Shown here: piece by piece, positions 24,264 to 34,518 of the stretch
Position numbering within the stretch: position 1 is the first letter of the stretch
Layout of the letters: the number at the start of each line of letters is the position of its first letter
From: Globomyces pollinis-pini
Taxonomy: Eukaryota; Chytridiomycota; Chytridiomycetes; Rhizophydiales; Globomycetaceae
NCBI GenBank assembly: GCA_025399215.1
Contig: MU621116.1
Location: 1 to 64,000 of the forward strand
DNA length: 64,000 bases
Direction: 5' to 3'
The notes under the pieces: model-generated
What the model was told of the DNA's origin: nothing
Seen by the model: the letters and a program-made list of their open reading frames with translations, nothing else
Databases searched by the model: none
Translations under genes and position numbers: made by a program

Positions 24264-27087
24264 ATGCCTCAACACTCTTTGCTTGATCTAAAGGAAATAA
24301 CCTACCTGAAATCGATATATTTAAGCAAATTTACAGATCCATCCATTAGACAAAGTAATATTTTCTTAGCCATCTCAGAAAACAATAATGAAAACACAAA
24401 TCCAGATAATCACCGGAAAGATACCCAAAATAAAGAAGAACCGTATAAATCATTGTTTGTATGCTGCTCTCCTCAGAGAAAAATTACCAAACCAGTATTT
24501 GTTGTTGCTTCAACAAAAGTATTCTAGATTATTATTTATAAAACAGGCAGCTGTGGAACTGGGAATAGAAGTTGCATCTTTACATTTCCCTCTAAGCTTA
24601 GATATTTTATCAGGTGGTTTATTTCCAGATGGTACAAATCCTTATTCAAATCATTATGGCGGTCATCAGTGTACAAAATTTTTAATTCATATAAATAGTT
24701 GGTGTGTACAATATTCTTGGCGAAGGAAGGTCAATCAATCTAGGGGATATATTGGGTAAAGAGAATCAACGATATACGTTGCAACTCAAAGGAATTGGTA
24801 CAACTCCTTATGCAAAACAAAATGATGGTCAAGTACCATTGACAACGTGTTTGTATGAAATGTTTATGACGGAAGCCCTATCACAGTGCCGGATTCCTAC
24901 TTATAGAAGTCTCTCAGTGGTAGGATCTACGTCTCCATGCTATAGACCTAACTATGAGCTGGGTATCGAAGTTCCATATACTTCAGGAGTTATATCTCGA
25001 TTCTCTCCTAGCTGGATTCGTTTTGGAACTTTTGAGTTGCTCTATTATCGAGGTATGATACTATTGGTAATCTGTAGGGGACACAAAATCATTGAAAGCT
25101 TTAGCAGATTTTGTAATTCAAGAATATTATCCAGATTGCATAGCATTAGAAAATTCAGAGAAACTCAATTCTAGTCAGCTGTTATCTGCAGACTTTTACG
25201 ATAAATACCAAGAAAGTTTAGACGGTGGAATATTGGCTCCAGATAAAGAAATTGCAGATAAGCTAAAGACTGCTGGAAAACCATTATCAATACCGCTAAA
25301 TCGCTATGCTATACTTTTAAGGAGGATTATTGAAAAAACCGCCACATTGATTGCTCATTGGCAAGCAGCCGGCTTTGTTCATGGTTTAATGAATACGGTA
25401 TTCTGTATATCTTAATGATCAGGAAAACATGTCTATTGTTGGAGTCACTTTAAATGTAGCGTGTGGTGTAATGTGCCTTGAGTTAAAATGTTAGGGATTT
25501 ATGGATGCTTATGACCCAGAATGGACACCCAACAGACAGAGTAATATCTTTAAAATGTAAACAAGTTAGTGGATCCAGACGGAAGGTATCGGTTTGAAAT
25601 GCAACCAGCTATGGGTCAATGGGCACTTTCTAGGTTAGGTCAAACATTTGTTGGATTGATTGGCGACTCTTGGGTGTCTTCAAACATTCGCCCTACAACC
25701 AGACCTTCCACTGAACAAAAGGATATTTCTACATTAAAGGGACCAAATATCCCTTCCATTCCAACCCAGAGAAAAATCCCACTTGGATTTCTTTTCAACG
25801 CCTCTAAATCTGAAAATATTATCCGAGAGTTAATAAGAGAGTATGAGACAGTGTTTTCAAACAAATTTGGGGACATTATATGCCAGGTATTTAAGTACAA
25901 TTAATTACAGAAATTGGGATTAAAAGAATTCCTTCCAGATGATTATGATAGGTTAATTAATCCACTTCTGGAATTAATGGCATCTACAGGCGTTGACTAT
26001 ACAACTTTCTTCAGGACTCTTTGTAGTTTTGGATGTAGTGAAACGAAATACGCACAGATTGTAACATATAATCCAAAAGGATCCCATTCAATTGATAATC
26101 TTAAAAGTAGTATCCCCGTTGATTCATTGGGGGTGTTGCTGAAGGCACTTCTGGTATTGAAAGAACAGGATCGTATTTTTGTTGAGACTGAAGTGCAAAA
26201 ATTGAAAGATTCAGGACTCGCAATTTCAGATTCAATATCACCTCGTTCGCCAATCCCAGGAGATTCGAATCCACCTCGATCACCAATCCCAGGAGAGTCA
26301 TTGCCACCACGATCTCCAATCCCAGGCGAGACACTACCACCGCGCTCACCAGTACCAGGAGGGGAAAGAAAAATGGATTTTCCAATTGTAAATGTTGAAT
26401 CGAATGATGCAGCTACTGAACCTATCGAAATTGAGGCTTTGGCTCAGAAATATGGAATTGAACCATTATCTTTACCAAGCGTAGATGAAGTGGCAAACTC
26501 ATGGAAATTCTGGTACAATATCCTAAAATAATTATTTCATAGGGCTCATATGTACAAGTCAAGGTTATTGAACCAGATTCCAGTTGATAAGAGAACACCT
26601 GAAACTATTTTAGAGGAAGATGTTCGACGACAGAAGCGAATGAAAGCATTAAATCCCAAATATGCACTACGTGGTTGGATACTAAAAGAAAAACTAAAAG
26701 AGGTTTCAGATCAGTTGGCAGTTGTCCCAGATCCTTCTCGAAAAATAGTTCAACATAGTAAAACTCAAAAAGTCAAAAAAAATGCTGGACTTGTTATGTA
26801 ATGACTACTATTTTGACATTTAGAAAACCAATCAAACGAAGGGTTAAAAAAGAGACTGTAGAAGAAGAAAAATCGAAAGATGCAGATGTTTTCGAACCCC
26901 CTCCTTCATTTAAAGAACTGGAGAGATTAATGAAGGTTCTAATAGATGACCTTCCTGGAGACATAGCAGATTCCAGAGGCGGTAAATTATTTTGGTTTTC
27001 ATGTTACCAGGTTGGAAGAATGAAGATGACATCAAAATGGCAACTAGATATGCATTAGTACCAGATCCAGTATTGCTGCTTTTTTAA
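24264..27087 (+). CDS. SelO-family pseudokinase (protein AMPylase family), altered active site
   Basis: SelO proteins transfer AMP to Ser/Thr/Tyr, usually in mitochondria. About 860 residues from a dozen exons; the introns are 24-31 nt. Matching motifs: HYGGHQFG, then [24 protein letters not shown] (ATP lysine), a Glu in the Y-E-M-F helix, [59 protein letters not shown], and [13 protein letters not shown] near the end. The motif normally reading T-I-D-Y-G-P-x-G-F reads T-L-N-V-A-C-G-G-F when joined over a 27-nt intron. The metal-binding Asp is therefore Asn. The preceding MNTDN Asn is kept. An 11-residue proline-rich repeat interrupts the C-terminal half. No C-terminal Sec/Cys tail is seen. 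It may be an inactive paralogue. Confidence 0.82.
26241..26363 (+). repeat. 33-bp coding minisatellite in SelO gene
   Basis: Nearly four copies of a 33-bp unit encoding [15 protein letters not shown] repeats. The units differ by a few bases, mostly silent or conservative, so the array looks recent. The insert is absent from SelO proteins as I know them. Confidence 0.8.
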
Positions 27088-27190
27088 CAATAATTTAGGA
27101 TAAATCAAATCTAATATTTACTGGAGAAACAATAGAAATGCACATAAAGTAATAAACACATAGAATTAGTGGTCCAATATATCAATTTAT

Positions 27191-27803
27191 TTATTGATTT
27201 GGAAGTCCCAATCCACGTTGAGTTTTCATAGCTTGAGCATACCATACTAATTCTTTGATAAACTCTTGAGCGCCGGTGGTGACAACAGGTAATTCCACAG
27301 TACCATCTTCTTTGATTGATTTTTGGGCTGTTGGAAGAGCAAACAATTTTGGAATACTGATACATCCCAATTCAGCCAAAAAAGGACGTAGGGCCATAGC
27401 AGCACGAACCCCACCAAAAGGTCCCATAGAGTACGTACAAATTCCACTTGGCTTAAACTTGTAGACTGGGGCGAAATGAGACATTAAGTTGGTCAGAGCA
27501 GGAGGAATGGTATGGTTGTATTCAGCAGAAACTACCACAAACGCATCCGCAGATTCAAGAATTTTGGAAATACTGACCAACTGAGCAGGAGCTTTTGATG
27601 GATCTTGAAAGTGTAATGGAACTTGAAGTAATGGGAGGTTAAATTCTGGCTTGGAAACATTAGATGATGAAATCATACCTTGATTGGATCAATAACCAGG
27701 GGTTCGTGGCCAAGGTTTTTAATCTCATTGATCACGACCTTGGCAACTCTGTCATTTAATCGACCTGGTCTGACAGAAGAAAGGATAACTGCGATTTTAA
27801 CCA
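27191..27803 (-). CDS. NAD(P)H-dependent FMN reductase (flavodoxin-like)
   Basis: Two exons with a 29-nt intron, about 194 residues, ATG 27803. The N-terminal VKIAVILSSVRPGRLNDRVA is the FMN phosphate-binding loop. VVVSAEYNHTIPPALTNLM and YSMGPFGGVRAAMALRPFL are the other two family signatures of FMN_red proteins. These cytosolic enzymes reduce flavins, quinones or azo compounds. It is divergent from CFAP45 across 332 bp. Confidence 0.9.
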
Positions 27804-28135
27804 TTTTTAGAAGGAAGATGCGAAAAGGTACACAATCGGAATAAATGGTCTAATTGCGGAGAATTTCTCGGAGTTATTCGCGTTGGTCACAACCATTAAC
27901 AAATTCCTTTCTAATGGAAGAACCACTCAAACTTCCCCAATTATATTTCTAGAAATCTGAACAGCAATACTATCACTAAACGTGAGATTAATAAGATTTT
28001 TTGTATTTTACATATAGAATTTGAGTGACCAAATAATTCAATATTTGCAATAAATAAAACAATTGCTTTATTTTGCAACAGTATCAGATAGTAATCATCT
28101 TATAGGCTTACTGAACGACCAATTAACTTGTACAA
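27804..28135. promoter_or_regulatory. Divergent intergenic region, FMN reductase / CFAP45
   Basis: 332 bp between two starts; AT-rich; no gene seen. Confidence 0.4.
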
Positions 28136-29894
28136 ATGAAGGTAAGACAACAATGGTTTGAAAACGCGTTATTGTAATCTTTATAGAAAACACATTATTC
28201 TCGAAAATCATACATTCTAAAAATGGAGGTAATCAATAATATAAGGAATGGAATACTGATTTGTTCCTAGAAGCCGATCACAGTCATCACAAGGGATAAC
28301 ATTCGAAAATTAAAACCACATGGCTATCATAATGTTTCTGAACCACTTAAGAAACGAGTTATTTTATTACAAGCAGACGAATTGGAAAAAATTAAAGTAA
28401 TTCAATGTATTCATTTAATGATTATTTGTAGAAAGCTTCCAAATTCTTAACTCCTGCTGAAAAGCTGGATCGGGAGAAACAGATAAAACAAGAAAGACAA
28501 GAACAATCAAATATAGCATTACAGCGCAAAGTAAACCATTGAATGAAAAGTACTGATGTACATTTTATAGGTCCAAATGGAACATTACGACTTGCAACGT
28601 ACCAAAAATGCTAAGTTGTCTGATTTGGACCGTGAAACATTGGAGAAATCAAACTATTTGTTGACAAAAGCACAAATGCAAATAGAAGAGCAAGAGGATG
28701 AGATCAAGCATATGAATGAATTGATGTTGTACGCAAAATGTGTATCCATTCGAGACAACCAAGTGGAACAAAAAGTGAACTATAAATTGGTATTAATCAT
28801 TGTTAGAAATTTATCCATCGTCAAAAAAAGGAAGAAGAATTGAGATTGGATGCCATGATGGAAAATGAAAGAGTGAGAGAGTTAAAGAAATTGGAAGAAA
28901 GAGAAAGAAAAAGAGTTGAAGAATTACGTAAGGGGGCTGCTAAGATTAGACAGCAGATTGAAGAGCGCAGAGAGGCTGCCTTACTCGAGCAAGAACGACG
29001 AGACCAAGAAACTAAGCAAATTCTGAAAAATATTGCAGATACAGCTGAGCAAGAGAAGCGTGAAAAGGCCGCAAAGGTCAAGGCTCAGAGATTGTTAATG
29101 CAGGGGGTTACAGCAGCAAACCAAGAGTCTATGGAGCTGAAAAGGAAAGAGAAGTTACTGGAAGAAGAGGAAGATCGCAAAGTTTTGAATTACATCCTTG
29201 AAAAGGAAAAGAGAGATGTTGAAAATGATAGAATTCAAGCAATGAAGAAAGCTGAAAGAGAACAAGAGTTATCAAGACTAAGAGCAGCACAAGAAAAGGT
29301 ATATTTTAGCAAGGTTTGATAATGTAGATGTCCGATAAACAAGCACATCAAGATGCTCTTAGAGCGCAGCGTGCTTATGAGGCTTATGAAAGAGAATGGC
29401 GAAGAAAAGAGAAAGAAACAGCCGAAAAACATGCCCAACAAGAACGCGAATTGAGAGAAGAGCGATTTAGACAACAACAGGCAAGAGAGGCTGCTATCGC
29501 ATCGGAATCACAAAAGTTGAAAGAAGAATTCTTTGCTTCTTTAGATCGTCAAAAGGAAGTTGAAGCCAAAATCAAAACGGAGGAGGAACTCCGAGCACAG
29601 AAAAATCGCGCTTATGCTTTAGAAGTGAAGGCTCAGATAAGAGAAAAGGAAGCAGCACGACTTAAACAACGTGATGACTTCTTTTTGGAAGGCATACATT
29701 TGTGCCAAGAAAGAAAGGAAAAGAAACATAAGATTGATATCATCAAGAAACGTAAAATTCAAGTAATTATACATTCAATTCTGACTATCTAGGAATTACG
29801 TGCTATGGGCGTCCCTGAAAAATATTGTGGAGAAATTGAGCGTCAAGTAAATTCTACCAGTAAACATTTCTTTAGTATGGGTGCCAAGTCATAA
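28136..29894 (+). CDS. CFAP45: CFAP45, flagellar axoneme microtubule inner protein
   Basis: About 510 residues from eight exons, starting with a two-codon exon (ATG 28136). The trichohyalin/plectin-homology-type helical protein matches CFAP45 (CCDC19) region by region. ITRDNIRKLKPHG and LTPAEKLDREKQIK lie near the N-terminus. The diagnostic block ELMLYAKCVSIRDNQVEQK aligns with the animal ILNAKCHAIRDAQILEK. LRLDAMMENER and long RER/REE helices follow, then GVPEKYCGEIERQV just before the C-terminus. CFAP45 binds inside doublet microtubules of motile cilia. Introns are about 29-45 nt. The gene is strong evidence that the organism builds a flagellum at some life stage. Confidence 0.92.
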
Positions 29895-30137
29895 CTCCAA
29901 GTTATCGAATAAAGACTTTTTTGTGTATTGCTCGCCTTTTTCTTCTTTAACTATGAATGCTGTGATACAAATCTTCCTACTATTGCTTCGTAGTTTCGTC
30001 TTCTAACCCATCACCGTTTCTCAACTAATATATGCCAAAAAATTTAGAGTTTTTGTCATGAACTCCACCACAGTCTTAATATTTTAAGTTTTGGGTTAAA
30101 CACTATTGTGTAATTTTTAGTTTTATTCATTTAAAAG

Positions 30138-30845
30138 TTACTGAAAGATAAACGCTGTAAAAATCAAGACAGACATTACTGAGTATGATCCACAATGAGC
30201 AGAGGAAGTGATGGAATAGTCACCAGCGTTATTTGAAATGTTATTTTGAGCTTCGGTCTCAATTGGTTCTGCGGATGTTTGGGTACTAGAGACAGAAACT
30301 GTACTTGTAGAAAGAGGTGTGACAGTAGCAGAGATGGTTCGAGTTAAACTTGAAATAGAAGTGCTTGTGCTGGCAGATTGAACAGTAGAAGTAGGTCTTG
30401 CATCAGTTATTGTGCTTGATGTCTTGTCAAGTCCATTTAAAGCTAAGTCTACACACATATGTTTAACTCCATCTCCAGCGATTTGAATTAACTGAATCGT
30501 AATTGGGCCGTTGTTAATCCCAGATACTTTTGTAAAATCTAACTCGATTGGTTGGTACCCGGCCTTAGTGTAATTGGCGGAAAAGATTTCCTTAGGGAAT
30601 TTACTTGGGTTGGCACCGAGCCCAAGATTAACAACAAGTTTAGAGTTTGGATCTCCAAGCCCTAGTCTGAACGACAGCTTACCGTTTTCTACTGTAGTTC
30701 TGGCACTACCAGCTGAGTCTAGACCTTCACCACAAGGTCCGACTAATTGACCAAGCATATCAGAGCCTCTAGGAGCAGGAGTTTTAAGAAGAAGATGAGC
30801 TTGCACACCAAGCAAAGAAGCGATCAGGAAAGTGAGGCATACCAT
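30138..30845 (-). CDS. X325/BIM1-like copper protein, GPI-type (copy 3, long)
   Basis: About 235 residues, no intron. ATG 30845 is chosen because it gives a signal peptide (MVCLTFLIASLLGVQA) cut before the mature His; the longer frame above it starts with GTG. X325 marks are HLLLKTPAPRG, GPCGEG, NGPITIQL and MCVDL. The second ligand position is Asp (GDPNSK). A Ser/Thr-rich stalk and a hydrophobic tail imply a GPI anchor. It is the paralogue of the gene at 9840-10640 and also sits head-to-head with a short plus-strand X325 gene. Confidence 0.85.
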   Translation of the reverse strand: MVCLTFLIASLLGVQAHLLLKTPAPRGSDMLGQLVGPCGEGLDSAGSARTTVENGKLSFRLGLGDPNSKLVVNLGLGANPSKFPKEIFSANYTKAGYQPIELDFTKVSGINNGPITIQLIQIAGDGVKHMCVDLALNGLDKTSSTITDARPTSTVQSASTSTSISSLTRTISATVTPLSTSTVSVSSTQTSAEPIETEAQNNISNNAGDYSITSSAHCGSYSVMSVLIFTAFIFQ

Positions 30846-31327
30846 TGTTTTAAGACCCAGGAATCGCTGACAGACTGGCCTTTTATATTTCACGGTAGTG
30901 TCTATATAGCCAAGCCACTTCGTCGACGTATATCAATAGACGAATTAAGATAGGTTCAAATTGAATCGGTTGGTTGGTGTGATATTCAAGGCAATAACGT
31001 GAAAGGTTCCCAATTGTCCAACCACAAGCCACATAAGGCGAACTTGCACAAACTAATTTTTTTCAGCGCTTTGTAGGTGAGGGAAGTTCGCAGTCCTTTT
31101 CATTTACGACGATTCTATGACCCTTTCTCTCACAAACATGATATGCTTTTCCTCCTACTCACATCAGCAATTCTCAAACTCAAAGGTGGCGGATTGTAAC
31201 CGTTAAGGTTCTCAAAGTGAAATGAAAAGCAGGGAACTACAAGCCACATAACCGGAAAGGTACAACAGTAATCGATCACTCTAGAATATAAAAAGAAGAC
31301 CTGGAATAGGTATCTATCCAAACCAAA
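30846..31327. promoter_or_regulatory. Shared promoter of divergent X325 pair 2
   Basis: 482 bp between divergent starts. TATAAAAA at 31287-31294 lies 41 nt before ATG 31328. On the minus strand TATAAAAGG (reverse of about 30879-30887) lies about 40 nt before ATG 30845. The geometry matches pair 1. Confidence 0.55.
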
Positions 31328-31735
31328 ATGAAATACATCGCTTCTTTGATTGTTATGTTGGCTGCCGTTCAAGCTCATCTCCATCTTGATTTCCCAACCC
31401 CCAGAGTAGATGACGAGGTGGGCCAAAATGTTGGACCTTGTGGTGATGGAGCTAATACCCCAGGTGTCCGAGCCGTTGTTACTGATGGTAAATTGACTTT
31501 GAAATTAGCTGTTGGGGATTCCGAAACTTTCGTGACTGTCAATGTCGGTGCAGGTTCCAATCCAGATACCTTTCCTACCGAATTATTTTCTGACTTCTTT
31601 GCTCAACCTGCATGGCATGAAATCCCTCTTGACTTTACTTCCATTGGTTTAACTAATAGTGATGCCACTGTTCAAATCATTGCTGATACTGACCATGGAA
31701 AGCATTACATCTGCGCTGACTTGAAAATCAATTGA
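31328..31735 (+). CDS. X325/BIM1-like secreted copper protein (copy 4, short)
   Basis: 135 residues, intronless. The signal peptide MKYIASLIVMLAAVQA is nearly the same as that of copy 2, then the mature His (HLHLDFPTPR). VGPCG, SDATVQII and YICADL match the family; the second ligand position is Asp (GDSETF). It ends right after the domain, so it should be soluble and secreted. Paralogue of the gene at 11257. Confidence 0.85.
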   Translation: MKYIASLIVMLAAVQAHLHLDFPTPRVDDEVGQNVGPCGDGANTPGVRAVVTDGKLTLKLAVGDSETFVTVNVGAGSNPDTFPTELFSDFFAQPAWHEIPLDFTSIGLTNSDATVQIIADTDHGKHYICADLKIN

Positions 31736-32818
31736 TCACTTTGACAAATAAACCCTATTGAAACATAATCAATCTGTTTTTCCTTTATTCGGTCTGAGAT
31801 GAGTTGTATTGAAAGATTTTAATGTATTCCAGCGCCTTTGTCTCCAAACGAGCGGTTCCGGATTGACAGCTAGGTACGGCACTTGAAGCCGACAATGTTG
31901 CTGCTGATGGGCAAGCTTCAATTGTCTTTGAGAGAACGATGAAATTAAGAAGATTTAACAAAAACTAACTTTGTTACGCGGACTTTACTAATAATTTGAA
32001 ACTGATTAGGAATAAGTCTCAGTCCTACATTTGGTACGATAATTAATGCGATGCATTTCATGGAGCTAGTATAGGAAAGGGTACCTATTCTGATTAATTA
32101 TCTAAGTCTTGGAGTTCTTGAAGATCTGAATATTTGTATCGTTGAATTTTGGATTGTGCAATACCTTTATGGCGAACCAAAGCAGTGTTTGTACAGCTGC
32201 GTTTTTGAACTGACACTGTGGACTGATGGATGGTGTGTGACACGAATATCAATTCTTCGGGAGTTGAAAGAGAAAAGCGTAACACTTATAAAGTCAAAGA
32301 AATCAATTTCTAGTGTAAGTTAGGTACTGTTCTATTTTGAAATTTTGCAAACATCAATACACAATACTGTAGTACATACAATATGCGTTATGGTAAATCA
32401 AATCACAAAGCTGTGAGTAATTTTTTACAGCCATCTCAAGCTGTACAAATGGATATTTGACACGAAGATCAGAAGTTAAAAGAGAAAATGAAATATTTAA
32501 TATAAGAATTAAACAAAATAAGATTAGAGTGCAGCCTTAGGTATACTGATCGTTATGCTTCTATATTCTTCGTGATAAAAGGTTTATTAGTTTCCAAAGC
32601 TTAAGACCATTTTCTTGTTTCACTGAGACTCAATCTCCACGAAACTGAAGATAATATGAAATCACTCAAATAAGGCCCACATTTTCCCCTGAATCGTACG
32701 CGATATTTTCACTTCTATGACCGTTGAAACTTTTTTGGCACTTGGAACAGAAAAACCGTTTCGAGAGAAGTAAAAATAGTTAGACAACACATTTAGTTTC
32801 AATCATAAAATTAAACAG
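31736..32818. other. Intergenic with possible X325 remnants
   Basis: Just over 1 kb with no intact gene. A 60-codon minus-strand frame at 32094-32285 has no ATG start. It lies about 530 bp before the decayed X325 copy, the distance expected of a short divergent partner, but its similarity to the short genes is too weak to call. Confidence 0.35.
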
Positions 32819-32955
32819 ATGGTGTCCTTTACTATAGTACTCGCTCTTTTTGTATTTCATCGCCCAATTGACTGGACCTTGTGGCAATTGATATGATATT
32901 CCAGTAGAAAGACCTGTAATGAAGGTGAAGAGATTGTCGCTCTAATTGGTTGTTA
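32819..32955 (+). pseudogene. Decayed X325 copper-protein gene
   Basis: It begins with ATGGTGTCCTTTACTA, matching the start of the gene at 10640. The 40 bp above it is also nearly identical to that gene's 5' leader. After about 43 bp a stretch equal to roughly 55-60 bp of the intact gene is missing, including the codon for the mature His and the PAPRG segment. The match resumes in another frame at GCCCAATTGACTGG (AQLTGPCG) and runs on with in-frame stops. Similarity fades after about 32955. The upstream TATA-like word is also changed. It is a broken copy. Confidence 0.8.
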
Positions 32956-33467
32956 TTATAATCCTTTATGTCAGAATATACCATATCAGTCCTATTTTAG
33001 CTGAAACCACCGTTCTTTATTCGAATATCGAACAAACGGTAATAATTTGCCTGTGGTTTTTAATATTTATCGTCTGTTGATGATGTGGTCTGCAATTTGT
33101 ACTTTTCACTATATCCTCATTGATTTACAATTAAACAATTTCAAGCAAACGTCTTTATTTTGGATCAACCATTTCGTTCAAAGATAAAACTAGTACTATT
33201 GAAGTGCCTAAAGCTATTTTAAGAGTCGAACGACACACACTCGTAGCTGTAGATTTGGGTAGGTAATCTTGAACACGCGCCAATTCATAACCTATTGGAT
33301 TGTCTACGTTAAAGTATATGTTCAGTAAAGAAATCTATACTGTCCAGAGTGCACATCATGATGGAACGTTGATGATACCTCAATTGGATTTTTCCATACG
33401 TTCATGAAACGAAACTATTGTAAGCCACGAAGATTTCATTTTCACAGTTGAGAATCTTCACTTTAGA
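32956..33467. other. Intergenic, exon-like stretch not assigned
   Basis: About 500 bp before the palmitoyltransferase. A stop-free stretch around 33178-33265 has protein-like composition (IEVPKAILRVERHTLVAVDL) followed by a GTAGGTAA donor-like site, but I could not join it to other exons. Confidence 0.3.
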
Positions 33468-34489
33468 ATGAATATTTACCAATGTATATCATACTTGCCT
33501 ATAGTGGTCGTATTTGCCATTTTGATATGGTCTCAATATGCTTATGTGTCCACCTTACTTGGTCCTTTAAATACTGACTTGAATGCTGGTAAGTTCAGTT
33601 AACTTAACATATTTTAGCATTATGCATTTTATTGTATGAACTTATCTTTGCCATGTTCACTTGGTCATATACAGCAATAATTCAAAGTGATCCAGGTGGA
33701 TATGACTTTGACGATGGAGATTCAAAATCATCATCAATGTTTATTCCCCCAATTAATCCTTTAAATCCTGCTAATAATCACTGGAGAAGTGTTTCAAATG
33801 ATGATTTGGAAGAGGGAGAAGAACAACTCATTTGTTATCAACTGAAACTGGATGGTTCTTTTAGATTTTGTACAAAGTGTGACTACATTAAACCAGATAG
33901 AACCCATCATTGTAGCACTTGTAATCGATGTATACATAAAATGGATCGTAATATTTATTGATTAATGTTAGATCACTGTCCATGGGTGAATAATTGCATA
34001 GGTTACAAAAATCAAAAACTGTTCCTCTTGTTTTTAATTTATGGATCCTTATACTGTATATACATATTCATTACTACCGTTGGATTGGTAAATGAGATTT
34101 TGAACAATATCGATTTGGTACAAACACTGATAATCTAACATTAGGGAATATACACATTATTGAATGGATTATTATTACCAATGCTTTCCGGAATATTTGG
34201 ATTATTGCTTATTATATTTACATGTATGCATGTATACTATGCCATTTCAAATCAAACTACAATCGAAAGCTTAGAAGGTAGATGTACCATTCGTATGGCC
34301 AGTGGAAAATTAATCAACACCAAGGAAAATATCTTCAATATCAATTATCGATATAATCTACTTCAGGTTTTTGGTGAATTTGATTGTATTTCCTTCCTTC
34401 CCATCACCACAACAAAAGCAAATGGAAGAAATTTCAAAGTGAATGACCAGGTACTTGATAGATTAGAAAAGTTATCTCAATGCACTTAA
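33468..34489 (+). CDS. DHHC palmitoyltransferase
   Basis: Integral-membrane S-acyltransferase. Four exons; the introns are 29, 24 (33948-33971) and 27 nt. The N-terminal part has two membrane segments. The Cys-rich domain reads [19 protein letters not shown] then [18 protein letters not shown]; the DHHC box itself is split by the 24-nt intron after GATC. Two further membrane segments follow, then TTIESLEG (the TTxE motif). About 310 residues, no ankyrin repeats, so closest to fungal Pfa3/Pfa4-type or Swf1-type enzymes; I cannot tell which. Confidence 0.93.
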
Positions 34490-34518
34490 AAAACTTACAT
34501 TAACTGATTAATAAATTT

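Noticed and set aside
32094..32285. Minus-strand frame as a short X325 relic
   Set aside because: Position fits a lost divergent partner, but there is no ATG and the residue similarity is too weak to claim.
33178..33265. Exon-like stretch encoding VPKAILRVERHTLVAVDL
   Set aside because: Protein-like, but no start, partner exon or known family could be joined; listed only within the intergenic entry.
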